Positions 55,655-64,000 of a stretch of DNA of 64,000 nucleotides are shown in pieces. Position numbers and translations under genes: made by a program. Where the stretch lies: assembly GCF_019393635.1 (NCBI RefSeq), contig NC_057866.1, positions 8,109,723-8,173,722 of the forward strand, given 5' to 3'. Each line of letters starts with the position of its first letter. Positions within the stretch are counted from its first letter, which is position 1. Origin of the DNA: Dromiciops gliroides. Lineage: Eukaryota; Chordata; Mammalia; Microbiotheria; Microbiotheriidae. The notes beneath the pieces are model-generated. The model was not told the origin of the DNA, ran no database searches, and was given only the letters and a program-made list of their open reading frames with translations.

Positions 55655-56275
55655 CTTTCTTAGTTGTTATTTAGTCTTTTTTTTCTCAGGCAGCTTGCTT
55701 TTACATCACAGTCACTTCTTAAAATCTCCTTGCTCCCTCCCATCCATCCCTTTTAACAAAAATTTTAAAGTAGGTAAAGAACAGTTCACAAAATCAGCAT
55801 GCCTGCCCTACCCGAGGGTCCGGGCATCCCTCTGCATCAGAAGGGCACTTCCTTGCTGTCATCATTTGTGCATATTGTTTTCACAGTTTGCCCCCTTCAG
55901 AATGCATCAGTTAAGAGAATTCTTCCTGAACTTCTCTGAATTCTCCCTGAGTTGGTTTCTCACAGTGCAGTGATACTCCATTCTCTTCACAGTCCAGAGC
56001 CTGTATGACCATTCCCTAGTCTGGGTGGGACCGGCCATCTCCTTTTGCCACCACAAGAAGTGGTGCCCTGAATATTCTGTGTCTGAGAGACCCTTCTTTT
56101 GTCTCTGACCTCCTTTGTAATCAGTCTGTCAGTAAGTCTGCCCTGGGATCTCTGGGTTGAAGGGTGTGGATGGCTTATCCCCTCCCTTTGCATAATTCCA
56201 AATTGCTTTGCAGAGGTTGACCCAACTCATAATTCTATCAACAGGGCATTAGTAGGCCTGCTGTCCCCAAGTCCT
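55655..56275 (-). mobile_element. Old L1-type 3' portion, antisense
   Basis: CATAATTCCAAATTGCTTTG and CTCATAATTCTATCAACAGG are the complements of L1 ORF2/3' UTR text widespread in mammals. Heavily diverged, no open frame of note. Confidence 0.65.
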
Positions 56276-56439
56276 GGAGACTAGTCAGTGTACGTTTTCA
56301 AAGGGCCTCCTGGAAGTGGAGATTCTGCCAAGCCCAGCAGTCCTGCCTGGGTTTATCATGCTGATGCAGCTAGTGCTGGGGGCCGCGCTGGCCATTGGTT
56401 GTCAGGGAAAGACTAGCTCAGAGACACATTAAGTGCCTT

Positions 56440-56585
56440 ATCCCATGGAGCCTCTGTTTCCTCTTTTGTAAAACGGAGACAATTAATCCAATGCCCTTAT
56501 TTTACAGTTGAGGAAACTGAGGGGCAAGCGGGTACATGACTTGTCCAAGGTCACACTGTGGGTATCAGAGGTCTTCTGGAGCCAG
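56440..56585 (-). repeat. MIR-like SINE fragment
   Basis: CTTATTTTACAGTTGAGGAA, ACTGAGGGGCAAGCGGGTAC, TTGTCCAAGGTCACACTGTG. Confidence 0.72.
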
Positions 56586-56589
56586 GGTT

Positions 56590-56990
56590 CCTTATATTGC
56601 CCCCACACACACACATTCCAGGGAAGCAAAGATAGTAAGGACCAGGGCTAGGGCCCGGGCCTGGGATTGTGGCGCAGAGGGGGATGTCCAGGCAGTACAG
56701 ATGGAAAAGATGACAAAATCCACATTACATACAAGTGAGAAATCTACAACTAGGAGGGAATCAGGAAAGGGTTTCTGGAGAAGGTGGGGCACGAGCTGGC
56801 CCTTGAAAAAGCCAGAGAAGCAGCCAGTGTCTCTGTGCCGAAGAGTGCATGGGGTGGGGTTAAGGTGGAAGGAGCGCAGATTATGAAGGATGTTGAAGGC
56901 CAGAGGATTTTTTTGCGTTAATTATCACTGGGGGCGCTAGAGAGCCACTGGAGTTTATTGAGTGGGGGTGGGGAGGTGACCAGGTGACAG
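56590..56990 (+). repeat. Same interspersed repeat family, 3' part
   Basis: GAATCAGGAAAGGGTTTCTG, GTTGAAGGCCAGAGGATTTT, GCGCTAGAGAGCCACTGGAG, TTTATTGAGTGGGGGTGGGG. Confidence 0.72.
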
Positions 56991-57587
56991 CCACTTTGAC
57001 CAGTGAGTAGCAGATGGAATGGGGAAAGGGGGGAATATCTGGCTCTGCCCGGTCCAGGTTGTCAGAACCCAAACTGTCCCACCAAGTGGGCGCCTTGTGA
57101 CCCAGAAGCCACCTGGAAGGTGGGGCCAGCCCAAGCCAGGGCCTTACACTTTTGGAGTGTCATAGCACAGGTGTGCCCAGCTCAGCCCTGAAACCAAGAG
57201 AAAGGGATTAGTCACCTCCCTCAGCCCATGTTGGGCACCTGGGAAATCTCCACACAGCTCCCAACTTGCCATGATTGGCTGGGGACGCTGGGCCTCTTTC
57301 TTGAAGTTGTTTTTGGTAGGCAGGCAAACACCTTGATGACGAGCCGGGAGCCAAGGGCCCTCCAAGTACAGTAACTACTTGCTGATTTGGGGACTGGCAT
57401 GGCAGGTGACAGTGTCAGCAGCCTGGCCACCATCACTCTGTCCTCAGGCAGATTGTTGCACCTTGTGTGGGGGCCTTTTCTTGGTTTTCCAGCTCCTCCC
57501 TTGGAGTCTGCACTCGATGCTCAGTGCCCATTGGCAGGCAGGAGCATGGCCAGAGTAGGGAGACCTTGACAAGAAGTGAGCAGACAT

Positions 57588-57751
57588 GGGGCAGCTAGGT
57601 GGTGCAGTGGATAGAGCACCGGCCCTGCATTCAGGAGGACCTAAGTCCAAATCTGGCCTCAGACACTTAATAATTACTAGCTGTGTGACCCTGGGCAAGT
57701 CACTTAACCCCAGTTGCCTCACCCCCAAAAATAAATAAACTCAAAAAAAAA
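57588..57751 (+). mobile_element. CORE-SINE copy 18
   Basis: Flanks AAGAAGTGAGCAGACAT and AAAAAGTGGGCAGACAG, an aged duplication. A box is TGGTGCAGTGG. Confidence 0.95.
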
Positions 57752-57759
57752 AAAAGTGG

Positions 57760-59240
57760 GCAGACAGTTGTGCCATGCTGAGGCTGGTGGAAGGACTCTG
57801 GGAAACCTGGAGGAAGCTGTCAGTGGATGATGGGAGAGGCAGAGGCCCCAGGAGGTGGAGGGGACAAATGAGCTGTGCAGGGCCAGCCTTAAGGCCATGA
57901 AGGGTTGGCTTTAGATCCCACCTCTGACTTAGGCTGCCTGTAGGACCCTGGACAAGTCCCTCACCTTAGCCCCTTAATGGTCCATAGAACTCTCAGAGAC
58001 ATTGGTACAGGGAGTTGGGGCTGGGGATGGGGAGGATGCTCTATCAGGGGACTCACAGATCCTTTCCCCACCCCCATGTGCCAGGTGCTAGAGACACAAG
58101 TCCAAAATGGGCATTCTGATAGTGGGCTGGGCTTTGAAGGAAGCCAGGGATCTTTTGAGGTGGGGGTGAGCAGGGAGAGCGTTCTGGGCCGCTGGGCTGC
58201 TCTGCAAAAGTGTGGAGGTGGGAGAGGGAACAGACAATGGGCCGCTGTGGCCCAGAGGGGGGGCTCCTCCAAGCTGGACCTAACGCTTGCCAGGGACCCT
58301 TCACCAGGCTTCTCCATCTCAGGAGTGCTTCGGTCCATCTACCGACCCCTTCTCAGTTTAAAATGGCATAAAATAAAGCACAGGAGATGACAGAGGACTC
58401 TGGTCATTTACTTAAAGCAAAGCAAGCTCCCAGGCCACAGCCAAGAAGCCCGGCTGTATGCTAGGGGACAGGCAGGTGATTTCTAGCAGCCATTTGTTCA
58501 TTTGCTGGATGGAGGCTGCCTGGGCCGGCTGCAGGCCAGGCGGGCTCCTGGGGACCGTCAGCCCAGACTGCGCCTCTCTGCCCTGCTCTGCGCGTGCGGG
58601 TGGGGAGGGCAGCCTTCTAGCTCCCCAGCTCCCCAGATGAGATCATGGAGAGGCTTGGCAGGGATGACGTGGGTTTCTGCAAATCTCCTAGAAACATCTT
58701 GGGCTCCTGGTAATCGGTTGGATGTTGCTAGGCAAAGAATGCGTCAGGTCTCCCTGCAGAGGCTCTGCAGCCAATCAGATGCTGTCGCTAGGCTCTTGGA
58801 GTGCCTCTGTCCCGACATGAGGAGTGGGTGGTCTCTGGGCAGTACAGCGGGGCTCTTCAGAACAGGGCGTGTCCCTCCCACCTTGTTCTGAAGTGCTGAC
58901 AAGGGGCTGCACAAAGGATGGCTTCTTTCTCTTGGGCCTCCTCTGCCCTGGGGAGCCTCCTGGGGACAAAGGGTCCTGGAGCTAGAAGGGACCTATGAGG
59001 CTGCCTGAAAATTCAGATCTTCATTTTCAGAGGGGGAAACTGAGGACATGGGAAGTGCCTCACCAAAGATCACAGAGAACTCAGGACTCCTGGCCCTTTC
59101 CCCCATACCAAGGGCCTCTGGATGTGTCACAGAGATGCCTATTTAAGGACTTGTCATCTCCCCATCAGAAAGGCAGGACCTGTTTTGTTCTTTTCTTTTT
59201 CGATACCTCAGCTCCTAGCCCAGTTTCTGTCACATAGTAA
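57760..59240. other. Intergenic sequence upstream of RHOD
   Basis: Mostly unique, with a short 'GTGCCAGGTGCTAGAGACAC' repeat piece at 58075-58180 and a MIR-like piece at 58975-59080. A locally CpG-richer patch (58540-58620) could be regulatory, but no motif supports this. No gene was recognised. Confidence 0.45.
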
Positions 59241-59470
59241 GTGTTTTATTGTTCAGTTTGTGATCCCATTTGGGGCTTTCTTGGCAGAGATACTGGAGTG
59301 CTTTGCCATTTCTTTCTCCAGCTCATTTTACAGGTGTGGAAACTGAGGCAAACGGTGACGTAACTTGCCCAGGATCGCACAGCTAGGAAGTGTCTGAGGC
59401 TGGATTTGAACTCAGGTCTTCCTGACTCCAGGCCTGTCACTCTGTGCACGATGGTGCCATCTCACTGTCC
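59240..59470 (-). mobile_element. SINE with RTE-like 3' tail, copy 4
   Basis: CCCATTTGGGGCTTTCTTGG tail, CAGCTCATTTTACAGG, CORE AACTTGCCCAGGATCGCACA, head GATGGTGCCATCTCACTGTC; minus orientation. Confidence 0.85.
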
Positions 59471-59586
59471 ACAGCAGGTGCTTAATAAATGCCTTTGATT
59501 GATCTGTAAGTCAGCTTGAGGTCCCACACTAAGAACCCCAAATCTCTCTAACCCAGCAGACAATCCACTGTCCTGAGCGCGCTCCT

Positions 59587-59800
59587 ACAGGGGTTGGCCG
59601 CTAGGTGGCGCAGTGGATCGAGCTGAAATCCTGCCTCAAAGCCTAATGAGCTGAGTAACGCCCCCCAACCCTCCCCGCCTCTGCCCTACGTCATTTCACC
59701 TGCCTGCCAATTTCCCCATCTGCAAAATGGAGGTATAACACATGTGAAGCACTTTGCAGACCTTCGAGTTCTCCATAAATGCTGGCTGGTGCTCATAGCT
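59587..59800 (+). repeat. Chimeric or truncated CORE-SINE with L2-like tail
   Basis: Head GCTAGGTGGCGCAGTGGATC, then a shortened body and the tail GAAGCACTTTGCAGACCTTC and CATAAATGCTGGCTGGTGCTC of older MIR-type SINEs. The CORE is largely missing. Confidence 0.75.
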
Positions 59801-59944
59801 GTTGATAATTGTTGATGATGATGATGGCCAGTATTTATTAAGCACCAACTGCATGCTGCACATTGTGCTAGGTGCTGGGGAGCCTCAAGTAGCTCACATT
59901 CTAAGGGGGAGACAACCAGGGCTTAGTTAAGAGGCCGCTGGGGG

Positions 59945-60150
59945 CACTATCATAGGGCACAGAGCACTGGTCCTGGAGTCAGGAAGGCCCAAGTTTCTAA
60001 TTCGGCTCCAGACACTTCCTGGCTGTGTGACCCCAGGGAGTCACTTCATCGCTTGCTTGCCTCGATTTCCCCAACTGTACCACAGAGATAATGACAGCAC
60101 CTGCTTCTTAGGGTGTCTGGTGTACATAGTAGGTGTTTAATAAATGCCAT
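59945..60150 (+). repeat. MIR-like SINE
   Basis: GAGCACTGGTCCTGGAGTCA, TCCTGGCTGTGTGACCCCAG, CTCGATTTCCCCAACTGTAC, CATAGTAGGTGTTTAATAAA. Confidence 0.8.
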
Positions 60151-60879
60151 CTTCAAGACCAGGCAGATCCCAGAGCTGCCTTCAGGGGCCTCAGGGACTC
60201 CTCTCCATTCACGCATCACTTCTGAGTCCCACTGTCGTTCACAGCTTCCCTCCCCCTCCATCTCCTCCTCCTGCCTCATCCCTGGCTCCTCCTTCCAGGC
60301 CTCCAGCTTCATCCTTGCTGCTCCCTCAGGACACAGAGCTGGGATGGAGGGAGGATGCAGATGTGGCTGCTGCCAGCTCCCTACTCCGTTGTCTCCTGGC
60401 CTTTGCCATCTGTTGGCTGGCTGTTTGGGTCCTCGTTGCTTCCATCTGCTGACGTCCAGCCCCTGCAGGCCTCCTCTCCTCTGACATCAGCAGTGGCGGT
60501 CCCTCTTGAAGCCTCAGGGGAGCAGCAGCAGCAGCAGGAGGACTGAAGTCAGGCTGGGGTGCATGAGGGGACTAGCCTGGGCAGGCGGCCTTGAAGCAGG
60601 AGCCTCAAGCCAGTGGGCCATGGCTATTGGGCCTGTGCTTTAGGAGGGTCAAGAAGCCATGGGGAGCAAGGGCAGAAAAAGGGAGAAACTGGAAGTAGAG
60701 GAGACTGATTGGAGCACGACTGTCCCAGTCTAGGTGAGAGGGGAGGGAGGCCTGAGCAGCATCTCTGAGGCCCCACAGTCAGCACAGAAACTCTCAGCCT
60801 CCAGCCGCCTGACCTGCTCCAAGGCCTGTGCCTCAGTCTGTCTGGCTCCACTGATGAGGGACCCTCACAGGGACTCTTC

Positions 60880-60990
60880 CCTGCCTAAATAACATAAGCT
60901 CCTTGAAGGCAGGGTCTGTTCCTTTGTTATCTCTGTCTCCCTGGCTACCAAGCAGGCCTTGTGGGAGAGTCCGCTTAAATTGAATTGAAA
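60880..60990 (+). repeat. L2-like 3' end
   Basis: AACATAAGCTCCTTGAAGGC, AGGGTCTGTTCCTTTGTTAT; ends near TTAAATTGAATTGAAATG. Confidence 0.7.
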
Positions 60991-61319
60991 TGCCTCCCAC
61001 AGCAGGAGGGACTCATTGCTAGCTTTCTGGTTCCTCTGCGTTGGCTCCATGGCCTTCCTGGACAGTCCACAACCCCCCCCTCCCCCAGGGGACCTCCCTG
61101 CCCTGGTTGGTTTTTCCAGGTCACTTGTTTTGTTTCTTCTCTTTGTTTTCCATCTTTCAGTTTTGTTCTACTGTTTCTTTCTGTCTCCCGGAGTCCTGGA
61201 TTCTTGTTTGGTCTATTTCAGTAAGAGTAGAATTAGGGAGTCTGTTGGTTGGGGGAGGCTTACAACTGTCTGTGCTAAGCTATCCTCCTTTTGCTTCTTT
61301 CCTCCGTAGATACAATTTA

Positions 61320-62165
61320 TTGATTTTGATCTTGCTTCATTCTCCCAGGTATTCATGTCATCCTTGTAGAAAGTCCATTTTTCCCTTTGGGTCTCTGCTG
61401 AGAACTGTTATGGGATTGTTCTCTGCTTTGGGGTTGGATTTGGGGGTATCTCAATCTGCAGTCGCTCTTTTCCTTGGCTAGCTCATCGCTTCAGCTTTGG
61501 CTCCCATACTGGGCCAGGACCAGGCTCTGCTCCCTGCAGCGCACTTGGTGCTGATGGACTCCCTGCTGGGGGGGGGGTGGTATCAGAGCACTCTTGTCTC
61601 CCTGCCGCCACTCCCAGCTTCTCTTCCTGTGGCTGTCATCCAGGAGCCTCTTCTCCTTGGAGGGCCGTGCAGTCCACATCTGCCACCCAGTTACAATCCT
61701 ATTGGTTGTTGTCTTCAAGCCCCAGAACACTCCAGCTCCTGCCCTTGTGCTAGGGGATTTCAACCTCTACAGCTTCCCATGACCTCATACTCCACCACAC
61801 CTCAGCCCCATGCCAAAATGGTCACACCCTTGACTTTGCACTAGCCATTCTTTCCTCTTTTCCCCATCTGGACCCCCTTGGTGACCCAGTCCAACCCCAC
61901 ACTGTCCTCTCTCAAGCCCCCCTGTCCCAGTCAAGCCTCGACCTTAAATCACTTCCCCCATCCACCCCTTGTGCTTCTGTACTCATGGAGTGCAGCTGTT
62001 CTGACTGGGTCCACAACAAATGTGGGCCTCCCATGGATTCAGTGGCTGCCTCTCTGCTGATGGCTCTCAAGTCTACCCCTAACCTCTGGTGACCTCTGGT
62101 CTCACTTCTCCACCAGCCTGTTGGACATTTTTGAATTGGCTTTCCAGCAGACATCTTAAATTCCA
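61320..62165 (+). repeat. L2-like LINE, endonuclease region and downstream
   Basis: A readable piece gives ALVLGDFNLYSFP (at about 61741-61782); GDFN is the endonuclease motif of L2/CR1-type LINEs. Flanking text (CCATGCCAAAATGGTCACAC; CCAGCCTGTTGGACATTTTT) also fits L2, with internal deletion between about 62040 and 62080. Confidence 0.8.
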
Positions 62166-62639
62166 TATGGCCCAAACAAATACTGCCTGTGGGCTTCTGC
62201 TTGACTCTGTGCAGTTCTTTGCCAAGGCAGGGCAGGTGGGCCCTTATTTGAGTTTCTCATAGGAGGGCTTGATTGGTATTTAGCCTGGGGCCAGATCATG
62301 GGGGAGTCTGCAAAGACCGAGGGCCATCTCCTCTGGAAGTCTGAAAAGCACTTTGCAAACCTTGAAGGACCCCATCTGATGGCTTTCATTTGATCCTAAA
62401 GGAAATAGGGGCCGTGGGATTGCGGCTGGCCAGACGGGCCGAGGGCTGCAGGGCTGCCAGCTGTGCCCGAGGCAGCAGCAGTTCTTCAGGGCAATCAGAC
62501 AAGTAGTGAGGCTCAGGTGGGATGTGGGCAGAGATGTGCCGCCTCACTTGAGAGCTGAGGAGCTGGAGGAGCTGGAGGAGGGAGGAGAGGGAGGGGAGGA
62601 TCGCATGGGCTCCTGGATGGCTCGAGGCATCATTGTCAG

Positions 62640-62810
62640 CCTCAAAGACATTCAGCCTTGCAGACATTATCTCATTCCAGCTCCTTTGGCTGATACTGCA
62701 ATATTATTCCCATTTGGCAGATGGGACCTAAGGTGGTTTGTCAAGGGTCAGGAAGCTAGTAAGTACAGGTCTTCCAGACTCCAGATCCAGGGCCTTCTGC
62801 AACACACAAA
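62640..62810 (-). repeat. MIR-like SINE fragment
   Basis: CATTATCTCATTCCAGCTCC, TTATTCCCATTTGGCAGATG, TCAAGGGTCAGGAAGCTAG. Confidence 0.65.
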
Positions 62811-63229
62811 GGGGTGGACAAAAGGGAAATAGAAGAGGCTGGGAAAGGGAAGAATAAAAGGCAACAGGGTCAATGTGAGATCCAGGAGACCTGGAGTCAG
62901 TGGAGCCTCAGGAAGGTCCCAGATGTAGAGACCGAAGGGACCCCAGAGGCCATATGCTCATTTTGCAGACATTTGAAAAGCCTTGGCCTTGATTCAAATC
63001 CAGATCCTCTGACTTCAGCTCCCCTTCTCCGCCCCCCCCCACCAACTTGTGGCCTCCCTGGCTCTGTCCCAGACCAGCAAGATGGCCATCAGCAAGTCAC
63101 TTGACACATCCTGGGGCCATGGTTTGCTCCCCTTTAAAGGGGACTCATCATAGGCTTCCCTCCCCAATGTTTTATGGACAGAACAAGGTAGCAGGGGTTT
63201 AGCATTGCCAGGCAAATGTCCAGTAGGGA

Positions 63230-63850
63230 ATGATTTTAGAGCCTCCTTTTACTGCCCTGGTGTTGGAGACAAGACCCAGAAAGATGCTTCTTGACATAGC
63301 TTTGGCCTCTCCGGATTCACCGTTCCTGACACTTGATTGTTTTCAGCAGCCCCTCTGTAGGCCCTTATCACCACTGACTGCTGGGGGTCTCCAGCCCCTC
63401 CCCATTCCAGTCCACCCTCCACTCACCCTCCACAGTGGTTTTCCCGAAGCACAGCTCTGTTCCTATTACTCCCCTACTCATTGATTTTCAGTGGCTCCCT
63501 GTGGCCCCCACAATGCTCTGTTCAGCATTCACTGTGTCATCCCCTCCCTGCCCCTGCCACAACTTATTCCCCACATATCCTCTTGGGGCCAGTCACTGGC
63601 TGCCTCCTGGGCCTGGAACGGCCCCGTGCTTTACTCCAGCGACTGAATTCCCTGGCTTCCTTTGAAGTTCCAGCTTCTACAAGAAGTCTTCTCTAACCCC
63701 TCGTGATGTGAGTGCTGCATCCTGCATATAGCATGTATCCGTTTGTTTGCTTGTGGTCTTCCTCCATTGAACTGTGAGCCCCTTGAGGGCCCGGGCTTGT
63801 GCCTCGTTGTACACAGCAAGCATTTACGAAATGTTTTCTGATTGATTGAA
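63230..63850 (+). repeat. L2-like LINE 3' portion
   Basis: CCTACTCATTGATTTTCAGT, GGCTCCCTGTGGCCCCCACA, CTTTGAAGTTCCAGCTTCTA, then GAACTGTGAGCCCCTTGAGG and a GAATGAGTGAG end. Sense orientation; a nearly continuous L2 3' half. Confidence 0.85.
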
Positions 63851-64000
63851 TGAGTGAGTCCCAGAGTCTCAGAGCAGGGAAGAGATTCCCTTCCCTTTGG
63901 CCTCTTCTTCCCTGTTTTGGATAACTCCTCCTTCTGTTCTGGATGGCCGGCCCCAAGTGATGGATGCTCTGAGAAGCCACAGCTTCCCTGCAGCTTTCTG

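Noticed and set aside
54108..64000. SYT12, the expected next gene to the right
   Set aside because: C2-domain and N-terminal SYT12 segments were looked for on both strands and not found; probably beyond the window.
1..64000. CRISPR arrays, operons, phage or insertion sequences
   Set aside because: Regularly spaced repeats are absent and the gene structure, SINEs and LINEs are mammalian.

Overview
The window is mammalian and almost certainly marsupial nuclear DNA. It carries about 22 copies of a young-looking SINE with a tRNA-like head (A box TGGCGCAGTGG, B box GTTCAAATCC), a CORE domain (TAGCTGTGTGACCCTGGGCA) and an A-rich tail, many with clean target-site duplications. This matches the marsupial CORE-SINE type often called WSINE/WALLSI. 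Older MIR-like, L2-like, RTE-tailed SINE and marsupial L1 pieces fill much of the rest. No bacterial, viral, CRISPR or tRNA/rRNA gene features were seen. The species cannot be fixed from sequence alone; an Australidelphian marsupial is my best guess.

Two protein-coding genes can be supported, both on the minus strand. (1) RHOD, an atypical Rho-family GTPase, is complete as five coding exons from 54107 (ATG) to 43704 (stop). It gives a 210-residue protein with intact G motifs and a CVVT prenylation box; all splice sites are GT/AG and phases agree. A poly(A) signal lies 171 nt past the stop. (2) KDM2A (a JmjC/CXXC lysine demethylase) is represented by its 5' end only. A large CpG island (about 12.9-15.1 kb) holds a promoter with NRF1-like and YY1-like sites in the minus-strand orientation. 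A 42-base first coding exon at 11851-11810 (MEPEEERVRYSQRL) ends at a consensus donor. The rest of KDM2A runs off the left edge, so 1-11809 is its intron 2. RHOD followed by KDM2A in the same orientation is the mammalian order I know from human 11q13.

Layout: 1-11.8 kb, KDM2A intron rich in L2, L1 and SINE copies; 11.8-13.8 kb, KDM2A first coding exon, intron 1 and exon 1 region; 13.8-16.4 kb, CpG-island upstream side and shore with several odd short-repeat clusters; 16.4-43.5 kb, intergenic DNA, SINE-poor up to 22.5 kb, then dense in nested SINE/L1/L2 (notably a SINE inside an L1 and an inverted L1 tail at 36-39 kb); 43.5-54.2 kb, RHOD; 54.2-64 kb, intergenic sequence upstream of RHOD with L1, SINE and L2 remnants. 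SYT12, expected further right, was looked for and not found.

The least explained sequence is the CpG-island shore at 15.04-16.35 kb. It has a cluster of TGCCGCA/TGCGGCA palindromes and tandem octamers, then a (CGATCCCC)-like block, and neither belongs to the interspersed repeats I recognise.
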